DNA of 64,000 bases, taken from the NCBI RefSeq assembly GCF_030506365.1, contig NZ_CP073092.1:992001-1056000 (forward strand), written 5' to 3'. Below are positions 1-7,464 of the stretch, one piece after another. Position 1 is the first letter of the stretch. The number at the start of each line of letters is the position of its first letter. The notes under the pieces were generated by a model. It ran no database searches. It had not been told where the DNA came from and worked only from the letters and a program-made list of their open reading frames with translations. A program made the translations under genes and the position numbers. The stretch comes from Corynebacterium tuberculostearicum. GTDB lineage: Bacteria > Actinomycetota > Actinomycetes > Mycobacteriales > Mycobacteriaceae.

Positions 1-1226
1 TCGTCGTGGTCAACCTGTACCCCTTCCGTGAGACCGTGGCCTCGGGCGCGGACTTTGATGGCTGCGTGGAACAGATCGATATCGGCGGCCCGTCCATGGT
101 GCGCGCGGCCGCCAAGAACCACCCGTCTGTTGCCGTCGTCGTGGATCCTTCCCGCTACGACGAGGCCGTGGAGGCCGTGAACAACGGTGGCTTCAACCTA
201 GAGCAGCGCCGCGGCCTGGCGCGCGACGCCTTCTTGCACACCGCGGATTATGATGCGGCCGTCTCCGCGTGGTTCGTGGACCAGCTCAGCGAGGAGGGCC
301 AAACCACCCCGCTGCGCTACGGCGAGAACTCTCACCAGGCGGCTACCGTCACCCGCATCGGCTCCAAGGGCCTTGCCAATGCCACCCAGTTCAATGGCAA
401 GGAGATGAGCTACAACAACTACCAGGATGCGGATGCCGCGTGGCGCGCTGCGTGGGATCACGAGCGCCCCTGCGTTGCGATTATCAAGCACACCAACCCA
501 TGCGGCATTGCCGTGTCCGAGGAGTCCATCGCCGCCGCCCACCGCGCCGCCCACGCGTGCGACCCAATGTCCGCTTTTGGCGGCGTGATTGCCGTCAACC
601 GCGAGGTCACCGTAGAGATGGCCGAGCAGGTAAAGGAGATCTTTACCGAGGTCATCGTCGCTCCTTCCTACGAGGACGGCGCCATCGACGTGCTTAAGGG
701 CAAAAAGAACCTGCGCGTGCTGCAGGCAGAGCACGAAGACCAGCACGAGGAGCGCAAGTACATCTCCGGCGGCGTGCTCACCCAAGAGCCAGACACCTAC
801 CAGGCCGAGGGCGATAACCCGGCCAACTGGACCCTGGCTGCGGGCGAGGCCCTCAATGAGTCCGACTTGGCTGAGCTCGAGTTCGCCTGGCGCGCCGTGC
901 GCGCGGTGAAGTCCAACGCCATCTTGCTGGCCAAGGACAATGCCACCGTGGGCGTGGGCATGGGCCAGGTCAACCGCGTTGACTCCGCCAAGCTGGCCGT
1001 CGAGCGCGCCAACACCTTGGCCGATGGCGCCAACCGCACCAAGGGCTCCTTCGCCGCTTCCGACGCCTTCTTCCCGTTCGCCGATGGCTTGCAGGTGCTT
1101 CTCGACGCCGGCGTTAAGGCCGTTGTCCAGCCCGGCGGCTCCATCCGCGACGAAGAAGTCATCGCGGCAGCGAAGGAAGCCGGCGTTACTTTGTACCTGA
1201 CCGGTACCCGCCATTTCGCGCACTAG
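1..1226 (+). CDS. purH: PurH, bifunctional AICAR transformylase/IMP cyclohydrolase (5' end outside window)
   Basis: PurH catalyses the last two steps of IMP synthesis: formyl transfer to AICAR, then ring closure. The window opens inside the N-terminal cyclohydrolase domain at the conserved VNLYPF stretch, so roughly the first 110-115 residues of a protein of about 520 lie upstream. The transformylase domain is intact: RYGENSHQ, the KHTNPCG motif and a C-terminal VQPGGSIRD segment are all visible. A following lipoprotein gene starts only 15 bases after the stop. In C. glutamicum, from memory, purH is followed by citE and amtR; here citE is absent. The identification is firm; the true start cannot be seen. 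Confidence 0.97.
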   Translation, partial: VVVNLYPFRETVASGADFDGCVEQIDIGGPSMVRAAAKNHPSVAVVVDPSRYDEAVEAVNNGGFNLEQRRGLARDAFLHTADYDAAVSAWFVDQLSEEGQTTPLRYGENSHQAATVTRIGSKGLANATQFNGKEMSYNNYQDADAAWRAAWDHERPCVAIIKHTNPCGIAVSEESIAAAHRAAHACDPMSAFGGVIAVNREVTVEMAEQVKEIFTEVIVAPSYEDGAIDVLKGKKNLRVLQAEHEDQHEERKYISGGVLTQEPDTYQAEGDNPANWTLAAGEALNESDLAELEFAWRAVRAVKSNAILLAKDNATVGVGMGQVNRVDSAKLAVERANTLADGANRTKGSFAASDAFFPFADGLQVLLDAGVKAVVQPGGSIRDEEVIAAAKEAGVTLYLTGTRHFAH

Positions 1227-1241
1227 CCTAAGCTAAATGCC

Positions 1242-2174
1242 ATGACATTCCCTATCCGCCGGGCCTGGGGCCCGGCAGCCGCCCTTATCGCCTGCGCGCT
1301 CACCCTAAGCGCCTGCGGCGACGAGGACGCGGCCAATAATTTCCCTACCTTTGTCAACACCGAGGCACGCGGCACGGCAGATCCCCTCTACGGAAAAGAG
1401 ACCACGTCCGCAGCGCCCGCGGCCTCATCCGCGGCACCGCCTGCCTCTTCCTCGGAGCCATCGGCCGCGGCACCCGCCGGTGACGTTCAAGCCGTGCTTG
1501 ACCGCATCGTGGCAGAACATGGAAACGTGGGCATTGCGGTCTCCGATGGCACCACCACTATTGAAGCGGGGCGCACCGCTCCCGAAGCCGCGTGGTCAAC
1601 CTCCAAGGTGCCGGTGCTCATCGCGGCGAATCGCACGGGTGTGGCCGATAGCCAGCTAGTGTCCTCTGCAATCACCTACTCCGATAACGAGGCCGCCAAG
1701 GCCGCGTGGGCGGGGCTAGGGGAGGGGGCCGCAGCCGCGCAGGTCACACAAAGCGTCATCGCAGAGGCGGGAGATGCCGCCACCCAAGTCCAATCCCAGG
1801 TCACCCGCCCGGAATTTACGGCCTTTGGCCAAACCATGTGGAGCGTGGGCAACCAAGCAAAGTTCATGGCCGGGTTGCGCTGCGTTGAAGGAGCGCAGCC
1901 GATTATCGACGCCATGGGTGTCGCCGATCCCGCCCAAGGCTACGGCCTGCGCACCCTGCCGGGCGCCTTGATGAAAGGCGGCTGGGGCCCGAGCCTGGCC
2001 GGTTCCTACGATGTGCGGCAGATGGGCATCGTGCAACTGGGCGGGCACAACGTCGCCGTGGCGCTGATTGCCTCATCCCCTGATGGCCAGTACGCCTCCA
2101 CCCAAACAGTGCTTACCTCCATGGCCGAAGCCCTGGCACAGGCCGAAACCCAGTGGCCCAGCCCTACCTGCTAA
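1242..2174 (+). CDS. Lipoprotein with class A beta-lactamase-like serine hydrolase fold
   Basis: The 310-residue protein has a signal peptide with an LSAC lipobox, so Cys25 is the predicted lipid anchor. A Ser/Ala/Pro-rich linker spans about residues 52-80. The rest carries a beta-lactamase/PBP-like motif series in the right order: S119-T-S-K122 (SxxK), S147-D-N149 (SDN) and K245-G-G (KTG-like). A Glu166-type omega-loop residue is not obvious, so real beta-lactam hydrolysis is unproven. A cell-wall-related serine hydrolase or a penicillin-interacting lipoprotein is equally possible. It sits between purH and another lipoprotein gene, in the place where C. glutamicum has citE. Family assignment is good; substrate unknown. 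Confidence 0.75.
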   Translation: MTFPIRRAWGPAAALIACALTLSACGDEDAANNFPTFVNTEARGTADPLYGKETTSAAPAASSAAPPASSSEPSAAAPAGDVQAVLDRIVAEHGNVGIAVSDGTTTIEAGRTAPEAAWSTSKVPVLIAANRTGVADSQLVSSAITYSDNEAAKAAWAGLGEGAAAAQVTQSVIAEAGDAATQVQSQVTRPEFTAFGQTMWSVGNQAKFMAGLRCVEGAQPIIDAMGVADPAQGYGLRTLPGALMKGGWGPSLAGSYDVRQMGIVQLGGHNVAVALIASSPDGQYASTQTVLTSMAEALAQAETQWPSPTC

Positions 2175-2198
2175 GCCTGTCAGTAGAAAGGAAAACTC

Positions 2199-2831
2199 AT
2201 GACTTCTCGCTTAAGCCTCCGCCCGCTTATTGCCGCAGGCTTCGTCCCGCTCGTGGCTGCCAGCCTTGCGCTGAGCGGTTGCAGTGACTCCACGGACGAC
2301 GCTGCCCCGAGCTTCAAAGGGAAGGGCAGCGGAATGACCACGGTCAATAACTCCGACAAAGAAGAAGAAAACGCCGAGGAGACCACGGCCGCCCAAAAGA
2401 CCGTAACCAAGGAAGAGGAAGCCCCGGAGGAACCGCCGGTAGTCACGGTCACGCAGACGGAAAAGCAGGAGGCCCCGTCTTCCACCGGTGGGGGTCAGAA
2501 GACTGGTGTGGGAAACTACATTTCTGATTTCAACGAGTACGGATGGCTCGATGGCGGCTACGCCAACTGTCAGCGCTTTGAGCGTGCCTTGTTCGCTGGG
2601 GCTGGTCCCGACGGTAGAGCTATCATTTGCGAGACCGGAGGTGGTGACAAGATTTATCGCTCGTCGATGTTTGACGGCCAGTTCCAGACGAGCGACGTTA
2701 CCCAAGACGGCAATAACTACTACGTCAATGCCGATCCGTCGATCATTGTGGTGACGCCGAGTGGCGTAAGCGTGCGCGAGGGCGGCGGATTGGCCGCCAC
2801 GGGCGAGTTCACGGAGTCGTGGCAGCGCTAA
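2199..2831 (+). CDS. Small lipoprotein of unknown function
   Basis: A 210-residue secreted protein with a signal peptide ending in LSGC, so Cys28 is the likely lipid-modified residue. Residues about 45-100 are rich in Glu, Thr, Val and Pro and look like an extended linker across the wall. The C-terminal 110 residues form a compact domain I do not recognise, with two cysteines (in YANCQ and IICET) that could form a disulfide. A good ribosome-binding site (GAAAGGAAA) precedes the ATG, 24 bases after the preceding lipoprotein stop, so the two are probably co-transcribed. It converges on amtR with only 16 bases between them. Confidence 0.7.
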   Translation: MTSRLSLRPLIAAGFVPLVAASLALSGCSDSTDDAAPSFKGKGSGMTTVNNSDKEEENAEETTAAQKTVTKEEEAPEEPPVVTVTQTEKQEAPSSTGGGQKTGVGNYISDFNEYGWLDGGYANCQRFERALFAGAGPDGRAIICETGGGDKIYRSSMFDGQFQTSDVTQDGNNYYVNADPSIIVVTPSGVSVREGGGLAATGEFTESWQR

Positions 2832-2847
2832 CGCGGAAAACGAGGGC

Positions 2848-3564
2848 TTAGCGCGACTTCTTCTTGCGGTCGGCCGCTGCTGCGGCGGCCGCGGAGATGG
2901 AGTCGTTGCGGTTCTTGAGCAGCTCGAGGGTAGTTTCCTCGGCATTGTCGGGGACGGAGGCGCCGAGGACGGCCAAGGCGGCGTCGGCAAGCATGGCGGC
3001 AGTCTCCGGAACCGACTGGGAAGCGTCAAACGGAGGGGTGCCGTTATTGGGGCGCATTTCAATGACGGACAGCGCGATGTGGAAGGGCAGCTCCACGCGA
3101 GGGTCATCCTCGCCCACAATGGCGGCGGCAGTGGAGCGGAAATGATTCTGCAGGCGGTCGCGTGACTCGTGATACTCGGAGAACTCCGGGGAATTGGCCA
3201 CCGGCAGCTGATACAGGCGGCCCACGTTCCAGCCGCTGGTGAGCAGCAGACGCGATTCCGCGGCGACCAAAGACCACAGGCGCTGTGCCGGGTCCGCGTC
3301 GGTGCCCGCCAACTCATCGGCCAACTCCAAGGAGGGCTCGATGGTGGAATTGAGCAGCGTCAGGAAAATCTCCGTCTTGGACGGAAAGTGATAGTACAGC
3401 GACGCCTGACGGATGCCTACCGCGTCTGCGATCTGGTGCGTGGACGTGGTAGCAAAACCCTGGGTAGTGAAAAGCTCGGAGGAGGCGTCCAAAATCTCCT
3501 CACGGGCGCTATTGCCCCTGCGCCGCGGGCTGTGTTTTCGCGGCCTACCGACATTGCCTGCCAT
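2848..3564 (-). CDS. amtR: AmtR, TetR-family master repressor of nitrogen control
   Basis: In C. glutamicum AmtR represses nitrogen-uptake and assimilation genes and is released by adenylylated GlnK. The N-terminal half here is nearly superimposable on my memory of the C. glutamicum protein: a basic GRPR-like start, REEILDAS, then the helix-turn-helix around residues 35-60 with TTSTHQIADAVGIRQASLYY. The ligand-domain landmarks WNVGRLYQLP and FHIALSVIEMR are also conserved. The C-terminus ends in an Ala- and Lys-rich tail somewhat longer than in C. glutamicum. Synteny (purH upstream, the DUF294-like gene and rpsR cluster on the other side) agrees. Confidence 0.93.
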   Translation of the reverse strand: MAGNVGRPRKHSPRRRGNSAREEILDASSELFTTQGFATTSTHQIADAVGIRQASLYYHFPSKTEIFLTLLNSTIEPSLELADELAGTDADPAQRLWSLVAAESRLLLTSGWNVGRLYQLPVANSPEFSEYHESRDRLQNHFRSTAAAIVGEDDPRVELPFHIALSVIEMRPNNGTPPFDASQSVPETAAMLADAALAVLGASVPDNAEETTLELLKNRNDSISAAAAAAADRKKKSR

Positions 3565-3666
3565 GCGGTGGGACGCCTCCTTTCACAAAAGAGAAATCGC
3601 TTTTAATAATCAACTGTACAATCTTATGCCCGACTAGGTACTGCTTCCGAATCCGCACCGTAGAGA

Positions 3667-4446
3667 CTATTTATCTTCTTCTGTCCGCCGGGAAATAGAC
3701 TCGAACGCCGCCGAGACAATGCGGCACGCGGAACCATAAGCGGTGCGGTCCAGCGGCGGAAGATCGCGCAATGTTGCCGAGTGATCACTAACGCCCTCGT
3801 ACCAACGGCGCAACTCTAACGCATAGCCAGTGCGCCACGCTAGGTCCAAAGCTTCTGCATCAGCGGCGCTAAGCAGATCGCGTTCCACGCCGATCGCTAG
3901 GCGATCTACCGTCGGGCGCGGCCCCGGCGCTGCCCAGCGTGCGATTGCTGCGATGGGGGAGAGTAGCGTGGCCTTGATGTCAACCGCTGCATCGCGGTCC
4001 GGCAGGCCATCGACCACCTTGAGAGCAGGCGGACGCTGGGCCAAGGCTTCTTCCAGTAGCGCTTGTTCTCCGCCGTTGCCGAGGGGTAGGCCGGCGTCGA
4101 CGCGGGCGGCGATGGAATCGGCGGCTACCTGAGCCTGGAGGCCAACATCTGCGAAGACCTCCTGGAGATCAACATCTTCGCCCATCCACTCCACAGGCAT
4201 GGACGGCACTTGGTCGCCGCGGGCGGCGGCGCCGGTAAGGCGGACCGGGGAGTTGACCCCCGGGGAGCGAACAATATCCGTAATCAGCCGGGAATACCAG
4301 TGGGCCAATTCAATCTCATTGTCCTGGTGGGCGACCGCATTGCGCAAGATATCTTGTGCCTCTGCTAGCAGTCCGCGGGCCGTAGCGCGGGACTGGCAGT
4401 GTGGGGCGAGCTCGGAAAGATCGAGTAGGGATTGGTGCAGGGCCAT
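3667..4446 (-). CDS. DUF294_C-like (nucleotidyltransferase substrate-binding-like) protein
   Basis: A 259-residue soluble protein without signal peptide. The C-terminal half has the pattern of the putative nucleotidyltransferase substrate-binding domain (DUF294_C): VDIKATLLSPIAAIARWAAPG, then TVDRLA, then an alternating helical repeat ending in ELRRWY. The middle segment TGAAARGDQVPSMPVEW looks like a decayed nucleotidyltransferase core: the GS..R pattern is partly kept but the catalytic Asp pair is not, so it may be non-catalytic. It lies beside amtR, as I recall for C. glutamicum, which hints at a nitrogen-signalling role akin to GlnD-type domains, but that is inference only. Confidence 0.65.
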   Translation of the reverse strand: MALHQSLLDLSELAPHCQSRATARGLLAEAQDILRNAVAHQDNEIELAHWYSRLITDIVRSPGVNSPVRLTGAAARGDQVPSMPVEWMGEDVDLQEVFADVGLQAQVAADSIAARVDAGLPLGNGGEQALLEEALAQRPPALKVVDGLPDRDAAVDIKATLLSPIAAIARWAAPGPRPTVDRLAIGVERDLLSAADAEALDLAWRTGYALELRRWYEGVSDHSATLRDLPPLDRTAYGSACRIVSAAFESISRRTEEDK

Positions 4447-4572
4447 TGCTCACTGCCTTTCACTAGTGCGGGGCCAGTGTACCCCGCCGGCTGCGGGGCA
4501 CACGAATGTTTTCAATCTAACACCTCAGCCTGGTAAGCCGTGCATGTGGGCCACGAGGAGGGATAGGAGAGC

Positions 4573-4618
4573 TAAAACGACTTTCGCCGCCTGCCCTCGA
4601 GGAGGGAGGCGGCGAAAG
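4573..4618 (-). terminator. Rho-independent terminator of the rpmB-rpmG-rpsN-rpsR cluster
   Basis: A perfect 12-bp inverted repeat (CTTTCGCCGCCT at 4581-4592 and its complement at 4607-4618) lies 68 bases past the rpsR stop on the minus strand. On that strand the stem is followed by TCGTTTTAGC, giving a short U-tract. It most plausibly ends the ribosomal-protein transcript; it is upstream of the DUF294-like gene, which begins at 4446 on the same strand. Confidence 0.75.
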
Positions 4619-4685
4619 CTTATGGTTCTTTTACCGTGTCACACTTGCCAGCGGCAAAAGTGCGCTGTTGATACCCAGCTACTGT

Positions 4686-4940
4686 TTAGCGGGTGGTGAA
4701 CGGCAGGAGAGCCATTTCGCGTGCGTTCTTGACTGCGGTAGCAACCTGACGCTGCTGCTGCGGGGTCAGACCGGTGACGCGACGGGAACGGATCTTGTGA
4801 CGATCCGAGATGAACAGACGCAGAGTCTTGGTGTCCTTGTAGTCCACCTTCTCGATGCCCTCAGCCTTCAAAGGGTTCTTCTTTGGGCGACGGCTCTGCT
4901 CCATACGGAACTTCTTTTGGTTATTGCGCTTATTAGCCAT
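4686..4940 (-). CDS. rpsR: 30S ribosomal protein S18
   Basis: S18 binds the platform of the small subunit. The 84-residue product has the family core ([19 protein letters not shown], then [25 protein letters not shown]). It contains no cysteine, so this is the zinc-independent (C-minus) form. It is the last gene of a four-gene minus-strand cluster rpmB-rpmG-rpsN-rpsR with gaps of 15, 3 and 2 bases, so one transcript is likely. In mycobacteria the homologous cluster is the Zur-controlled alternative set; here it may be the only or main set, as I recall for C. glutamicum. Confidence 0.97.
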   Translation of the reverse strand: MANKRNNQKKFRMEQSRRPKKNPLKAEGIEKVDYKDTKTLRLFISDRHKIRSRRVTGLTPQQQRQVATAVKNAREMALLPFTTR

Positions 4941-4955
4941 TGTGCAATTACCCCT

Positions 4956-5261
4956 TTACCAGCTGGACTTACGAACGCCCGGCAGCTCACCACGGTGAGC
5001 CATGCCGCGCATACGGACACGGGACAGGCCGAACTTGCGGAGGTAACCGCGTGGGCGGCCATCGGCAGCGTCACGGTTACGTACGCGGGCTGGGGAAGCG
5101 TCACGAGGCTGGCGGTTCAGCTCGAACTGAGCCTCCAGGCGCTCCTCATCCGGGGTGTTCGGGTTCTTGATGATCTTCTTGAGCTCAGCGCGACGCTCCG
5201 CGTAGCGGGCGACGATTTCCTTGCGCTGCTCGTTCTTAGCGATCTTGGACTTCTTAGCCAT
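4956..5261 (-). CDS. rpsN: 30S ribosomal protein S14 (long, zinc-free type)
   Basis: The 101-residue protein is the long form of S14, ending in the conserved [21 protein letters not shown] block, which contacts the 3' major domain of 16S rRNA. The CxxC...CxxC zinc ribbon of the short form is absent; there is no cysteine at all. The gene starts 3 bases after the rpmG stop and is followed 15 bases later by rpsR, consistent with translational coupling in a single operon. Confidence 0.97.
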   Translation of the reverse strand: MAKKSKIAKNEQRKEIVARYAERRAELKKIIKNPNTPDEERLEAQFELNRQPRDASPARVRNRDAADGRPRGYLRKFGLSRVRMRGMAHRGELPGVRKSSW

Positions 5262-5264
5262 TGA

Positions 5265-5429
5265 TTATCGCTCCTCGCGGAATTCGACGTGCTTGCGGGC
5301 AATCGGATCGAACTTCTTCAAGGTGATGCGATCCGGGTTGTTGCGCTTGTTCTTACGGGTCACGTAGGTGTAACCGGTGCCCGCAGTGGACTTAAGCTTG
5401 ATGATTGGGCGGATATCGTTACGTGCCAT
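5265..5429 (-). CDS. rpmG: 50S ribosomal protein L33 (zinc-free type)
   Basis: A 54-residue product read directly from the minus strand: it begins [12 protein letters not shown], continues [18 protein letters not shown] and ends KHVEFREER. This is the classic L33 signature. The four cysteines of the zinc-binding form are missing. It starts 2 bases after the rpmB stop and ends 3 bases before the rpsN start, so it is embedded in the cluster and confirmed by context as well as sequence. Confidence 0.95.
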   Translation of the reverse strand: MARNDIRPIIKLKSTAGTGYTYVTRKNKRNNPDRITLKKFDPIARKHVEFREER

Positions 5430-5431
5430 AC

Positions 5432-5668
5432 TTAAATCTTCTCCCCACGTGCGCGAATCTTAGCCACAACGGACTCGATGCCATCGCGGTCGATGATCTT
5501 CATGCCCTTCGTGGAAACATTCAGGGTGATGGTACGGCCCTCAGAGGGCAGGTAGTAGCGACGACGCTGCACGTTGGGGTTCCAACGGCGCGAAGTGCGG
5601 CGGTGCGAGTGCGAGACCTGCTTGCCGAATTCCGGCTTGCGGCCCGTTACCTGGCAAATAGCCGACAT
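5432..5668 (-). CDS. rpmB: 50S ribosomal protein L28
   Basis: The 78-residue protein begins [21 protein letters not shown] and has [12 protein letters not shown] and [14 protein letters not shown], which are diagnostic of L28. Only one of the family's possible zinc-ligand cysteines is present (Cys5), so it is a non-zinc form. It is the promoter-proximal gene of the cluster, with an AGGAGAAAGAAG ribosome-binding region just upstream. The 473-base gap to the divergent rpmE presumably holds the promoters for both clusters. Confidence 0.96.
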   Translation of the reverse strand: MSAICQVTGRKPEFGKQVSHSHRRTSRRWNPNVQRRRYYLPSEGRTITLNVSTKGMKIIDRDGIESVVAKIRARGEKI

Positions 5669-6141
5669 GGGTCTTCTTTCTCCTAGCCGCCCACATCATG
5701 GCTATAGACAATGAAGCGCCGACTGCCGTGTGAGGGTGGCAGTGCTCAAAAGTGAGGTGTGAGCGGGTGCGGCGCCATCGTCAAACACCAGTAGACGGGG
5801 CGTAAAACGTATATTTTGACAACAGCAAGGGAAAATCTTACAGCCTCGGACGCGAATTACCTAATCGCTATCTTGCTGTGGCAGGTGGCCCGTTTGCCGT
5901 GCTGGGGTGGTGTTTGCCTGTGGGGCACCGTTAAGCGTGGCGCAAGAAGCGTGAGTGAAATGAGTGGTTGCCGCTGGTTGGGGATTTCGCATATGGGTTA
6001 GTTGACTGTAGGATAATTCAGGTTGTTGACCCGTGCCGCGCGGCGCGCGGTTAACAGAGTGAAATTTGTACGTCCCAACTCGGGCACGATCCACGCTAAG
6101 GGTGTGGAACCGACCCGTAGTCCAACCCTGAGGGAATATAT
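5669..6141. other. Intergenic region between divergent ribosomal-protein clusters
   Basis: I see no credible gene in these 473 bases; open frames on either strand have no family resemblance or good start signals. An AT-rich patch near 5800-5850 with a TTGACA hexamer (5816-5821) and a second patch with TTGACT (6002-6007) and GATAAT nearby are promoter candidates. I searched by eye for the actinobacterial Zur consensus (TGAAAAT-N-ATTTTCA-like) and found no good match. Confidence 0.5.
5802..5820. promoter_or_regulatory. Imperfect inverted repeat, possible operator or promoter core
   Basis: GTAAAA (5802-5807) and TTTGAC (5815-5820) form a 5-of-6 inverted repeat around CGTATAT. It overlaps a TTGACA hexamer on the plus strand and a TATACG hexamer on the minus strand. 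It could be the regulated promoter core of rpmB or chance in an AT-rich patch; no binding protein can be named. Confidence 0.25.
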
Positions 6142-6411
6142 ATGAAGAAAGATATTCACCCGGATTACCACCCGGTAGTCTTCCGTGATGCTGGTACCGG
6201 TCACTCCTTTTTGACCAAGTCCACCGCTTCCTCCGACCGCACCGTTGAGTGGGAAGACGGCAACGAATACCCACTGATCGTCGTTGACGTTACCGCTGAG
6301 TCCCACCCGTTCTGGACTGGTGCACAGCGCGTTATGGATACCGCCGGCCGCGTCGAGCGCTTCAACCAGCGCTTCGGTGGCATGGCACGCCGCAAGAAGA
6401 AGAACGCGTAA
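6142..6411 (+). CDS. rpmE2: 50S ribosomal protein L31 type B
   Basis: The 89-residue protein begins [16 protein letters not shown] and has the type B hallmark of no CxxC motif plus the extended [20 protein letters not shown] block and a basic tail RFNQRFGG. Type B L31 does not bind zinc and in many bacteria replaces the zinc form in starvation. It is followed 15 bases later by rpmF. The GAGGGAA ribosome-binding site supports the start. Confidence 0.96.
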   Translation: MKKDIHPDYHPVVFRDAGTGHSFLTKSTASSDRTVEWEDGNEYPLIVVDVTAESHPFWTGAQRVMDTAGRVERFNQRFGGMARRKKKNA

Positions 6412-6426
6412 GGAGGAGAGTAGAAA

Positions 6427-6600
6427 ATGGCAACTCCTAAGTTTAAGAAGTCCCGTGCGAACACCCACGCACGCCGTTCCCAGTGGAAGGCTGACAACGT
6501 AGCCCTCCAGGAAGTCACCATCGACGGCCAGACCGTCCGCATCCCGCGCCGCCTGGTTAAGGCTGCCAAGCTGGGCCTGGTTGACGTAGAGCAGTTCTAA
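6427..6600 (+). CDS. rpmF: 50S ribosomal protein L32
   Basis: The 57-residue product ([19 protein letters not shown] ... [20 protein letters not shown]) is L32. The zinc-ligand cysteines seen in some L32 proteins are absent. The GGAGGAGAG ribosome-binding site lies between the rpmE2 stop and this ATG, so the two are an operon. A strong terminator follows immediately. Confidence 0.94.
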   Translation: MATPKFKKSRANTHARRSQWKADNVALQEVTIDGQTVRIPRRLVKAAKLGLVDVEQF

Positions 6601-6615
6601 GCTCGCTCTTTAATC

Positions 6616-6657
6616 TCCCCGTCTGCTCTCGCTTAGAGGGTCGGACGGGGATTTTTT
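6616..6657 (+). terminator. Rho-independent terminator after rpmF
   Basis: TCCCCGTC (6616-6623) pairs with GACGGGGA (6644-6651) across a 20-base loop and is followed by six T residues. It ends the rpmE2-rpmF transcript and separates it from the two-component operon. Confidence 0.88.
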
Positions 6658-6725
6658 AGCTTTAGAAGCTTCCTGTAAGCATGTTTTAACCGTATTTTGG
6701 GGGTATGGGGGTAAATTTTTCTCTT

Positions 6726-6739
6726 AACTTCATGAAGTT
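6726..6739. promoter_or_regulatory. Perfect 14-bp palindrome upstream of the response regulator gene
   Basis: AACTTCATGAAGTT is its own reverse complement and ends 26 bases before the response-regulator ATG, next to AT-rich sequence (TAATAATTA) that could be the -10 region. A position like this suits an operator, perhaps for autoregulation, but the protein that binds is not known from sequence. Confidence 0.45.
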
Positions 6740-6765
6740 GACTGCCATCAGTAATAATTAGGACT

Positions 6766-7464
6766 ATGAAACTCCTTGTGGTGGATGATGAACAAGCCGT
6801 CCGCGAATCGCTACGCCGTTCCCTACGTTTTAACGGCTACGAAGTGCTGACCGCCAACGACGGCTTGGAAGCCGTGGAGACGGTGCGCGCTGAAAATCCC
6901 GAATTGCTGATTCTGGACATCATGATGCCCAACATGGATGGCCTTGAGGTATGTCGCACCCTGCGCAGTGAGGGTTGGGACCGTCCGATCCTCGTTCTGA
7001 CTGCGCGCGATGGAGTCTCGGATCGCGTGTCCGGCCTCGATGCCGGCGCGGATGATTACCTGCCAAAGCCGTTCGCATTGGAAGAGCTCTTGGCCCGCGT
7101 GCGCTCCTTGGTACGGCGTGCCTCTGCAGATTCCATCGCGGCTGAAGCTCCGGTGGAAAGCAAGCTTAGCTTCGAGGACCTCGAGCTTGATGCCGATACC
7201 CGCGAAGTAAGCCGCGGTGGCCGCGCCATTTCCTTGACCCGCACCGAGTTTGCGCTGCTGCAATTGCTGATGGAAAATCCCCGCAAGGTTCTCTCTCGCA
7301 GCAAAATCTTGGAAGAGGTATGGGGTTACGATTTCCCTACCTCCGGCAATGCTCTCGAGGTCTATATCGGCTACCTGCGTAAGAAGACCGAGGGCGAGGG
7401 CGACGCTCGCCTTATCCACACCGTCCGTGGCGTGGGCTATGTTTTGAGGGAGTCTAATCCGTGA
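6766..7464 (+). CDS. mprA: OmpR-family response regulator (MprA/CgtR2-like)
   Basis: A 232-residue regulator with an N-terminal receiver domain (VVDDEQ acidic pair, phospho-acceptor Asp51 in [19 protein letters not shown] switch Lys) and a C-terminal winged helix ([39 protein letters not shown]). The partner kinase overlaps it by 4 bases (GTGA). The kinase, the PepD-type protease and mog follow as in M. tuberculosis mprA-mprB-pepD-moaB2, where the system senses envelope stress. The C. glutamicum counterpart is called CgtR2. Ortholog assignment is by similarity and synteny from memory. Confidence 0.88.
   Translation: MKLLVVDDEQAVRESLRRSLRFNGYEVLTANDGLEAVETVRAENPELLILDIMMPNMDGLEVCRTLRSEGWDRPILVLTARDGVSDRVSGLDAGADDYLPKPFALEELLARVRSLVRRASADSIAAEAPVESKLSFEDLELDADTREVSRGGRAISLTRTEFALLQLLMENPRKVLSRSKILEEVWGYDFPTSGNALEVYIGYLRKKTEGEGDARLIHTVRGVGYVLRESNP

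Noticed and set aside
198..1223. 341-codon open frame antisense to purH
   Set aside because: Shadow of the high-GC purH coding frame; low-complexity composition and no ribosome-binding site or family resemblance.
2211..3317. 368-codon minus-strand frame across the lipoprotein gene and amtR
   Set aside because: It is out of frame with amtR and antisense to the lipoprotein; both real genes have clear motifs.
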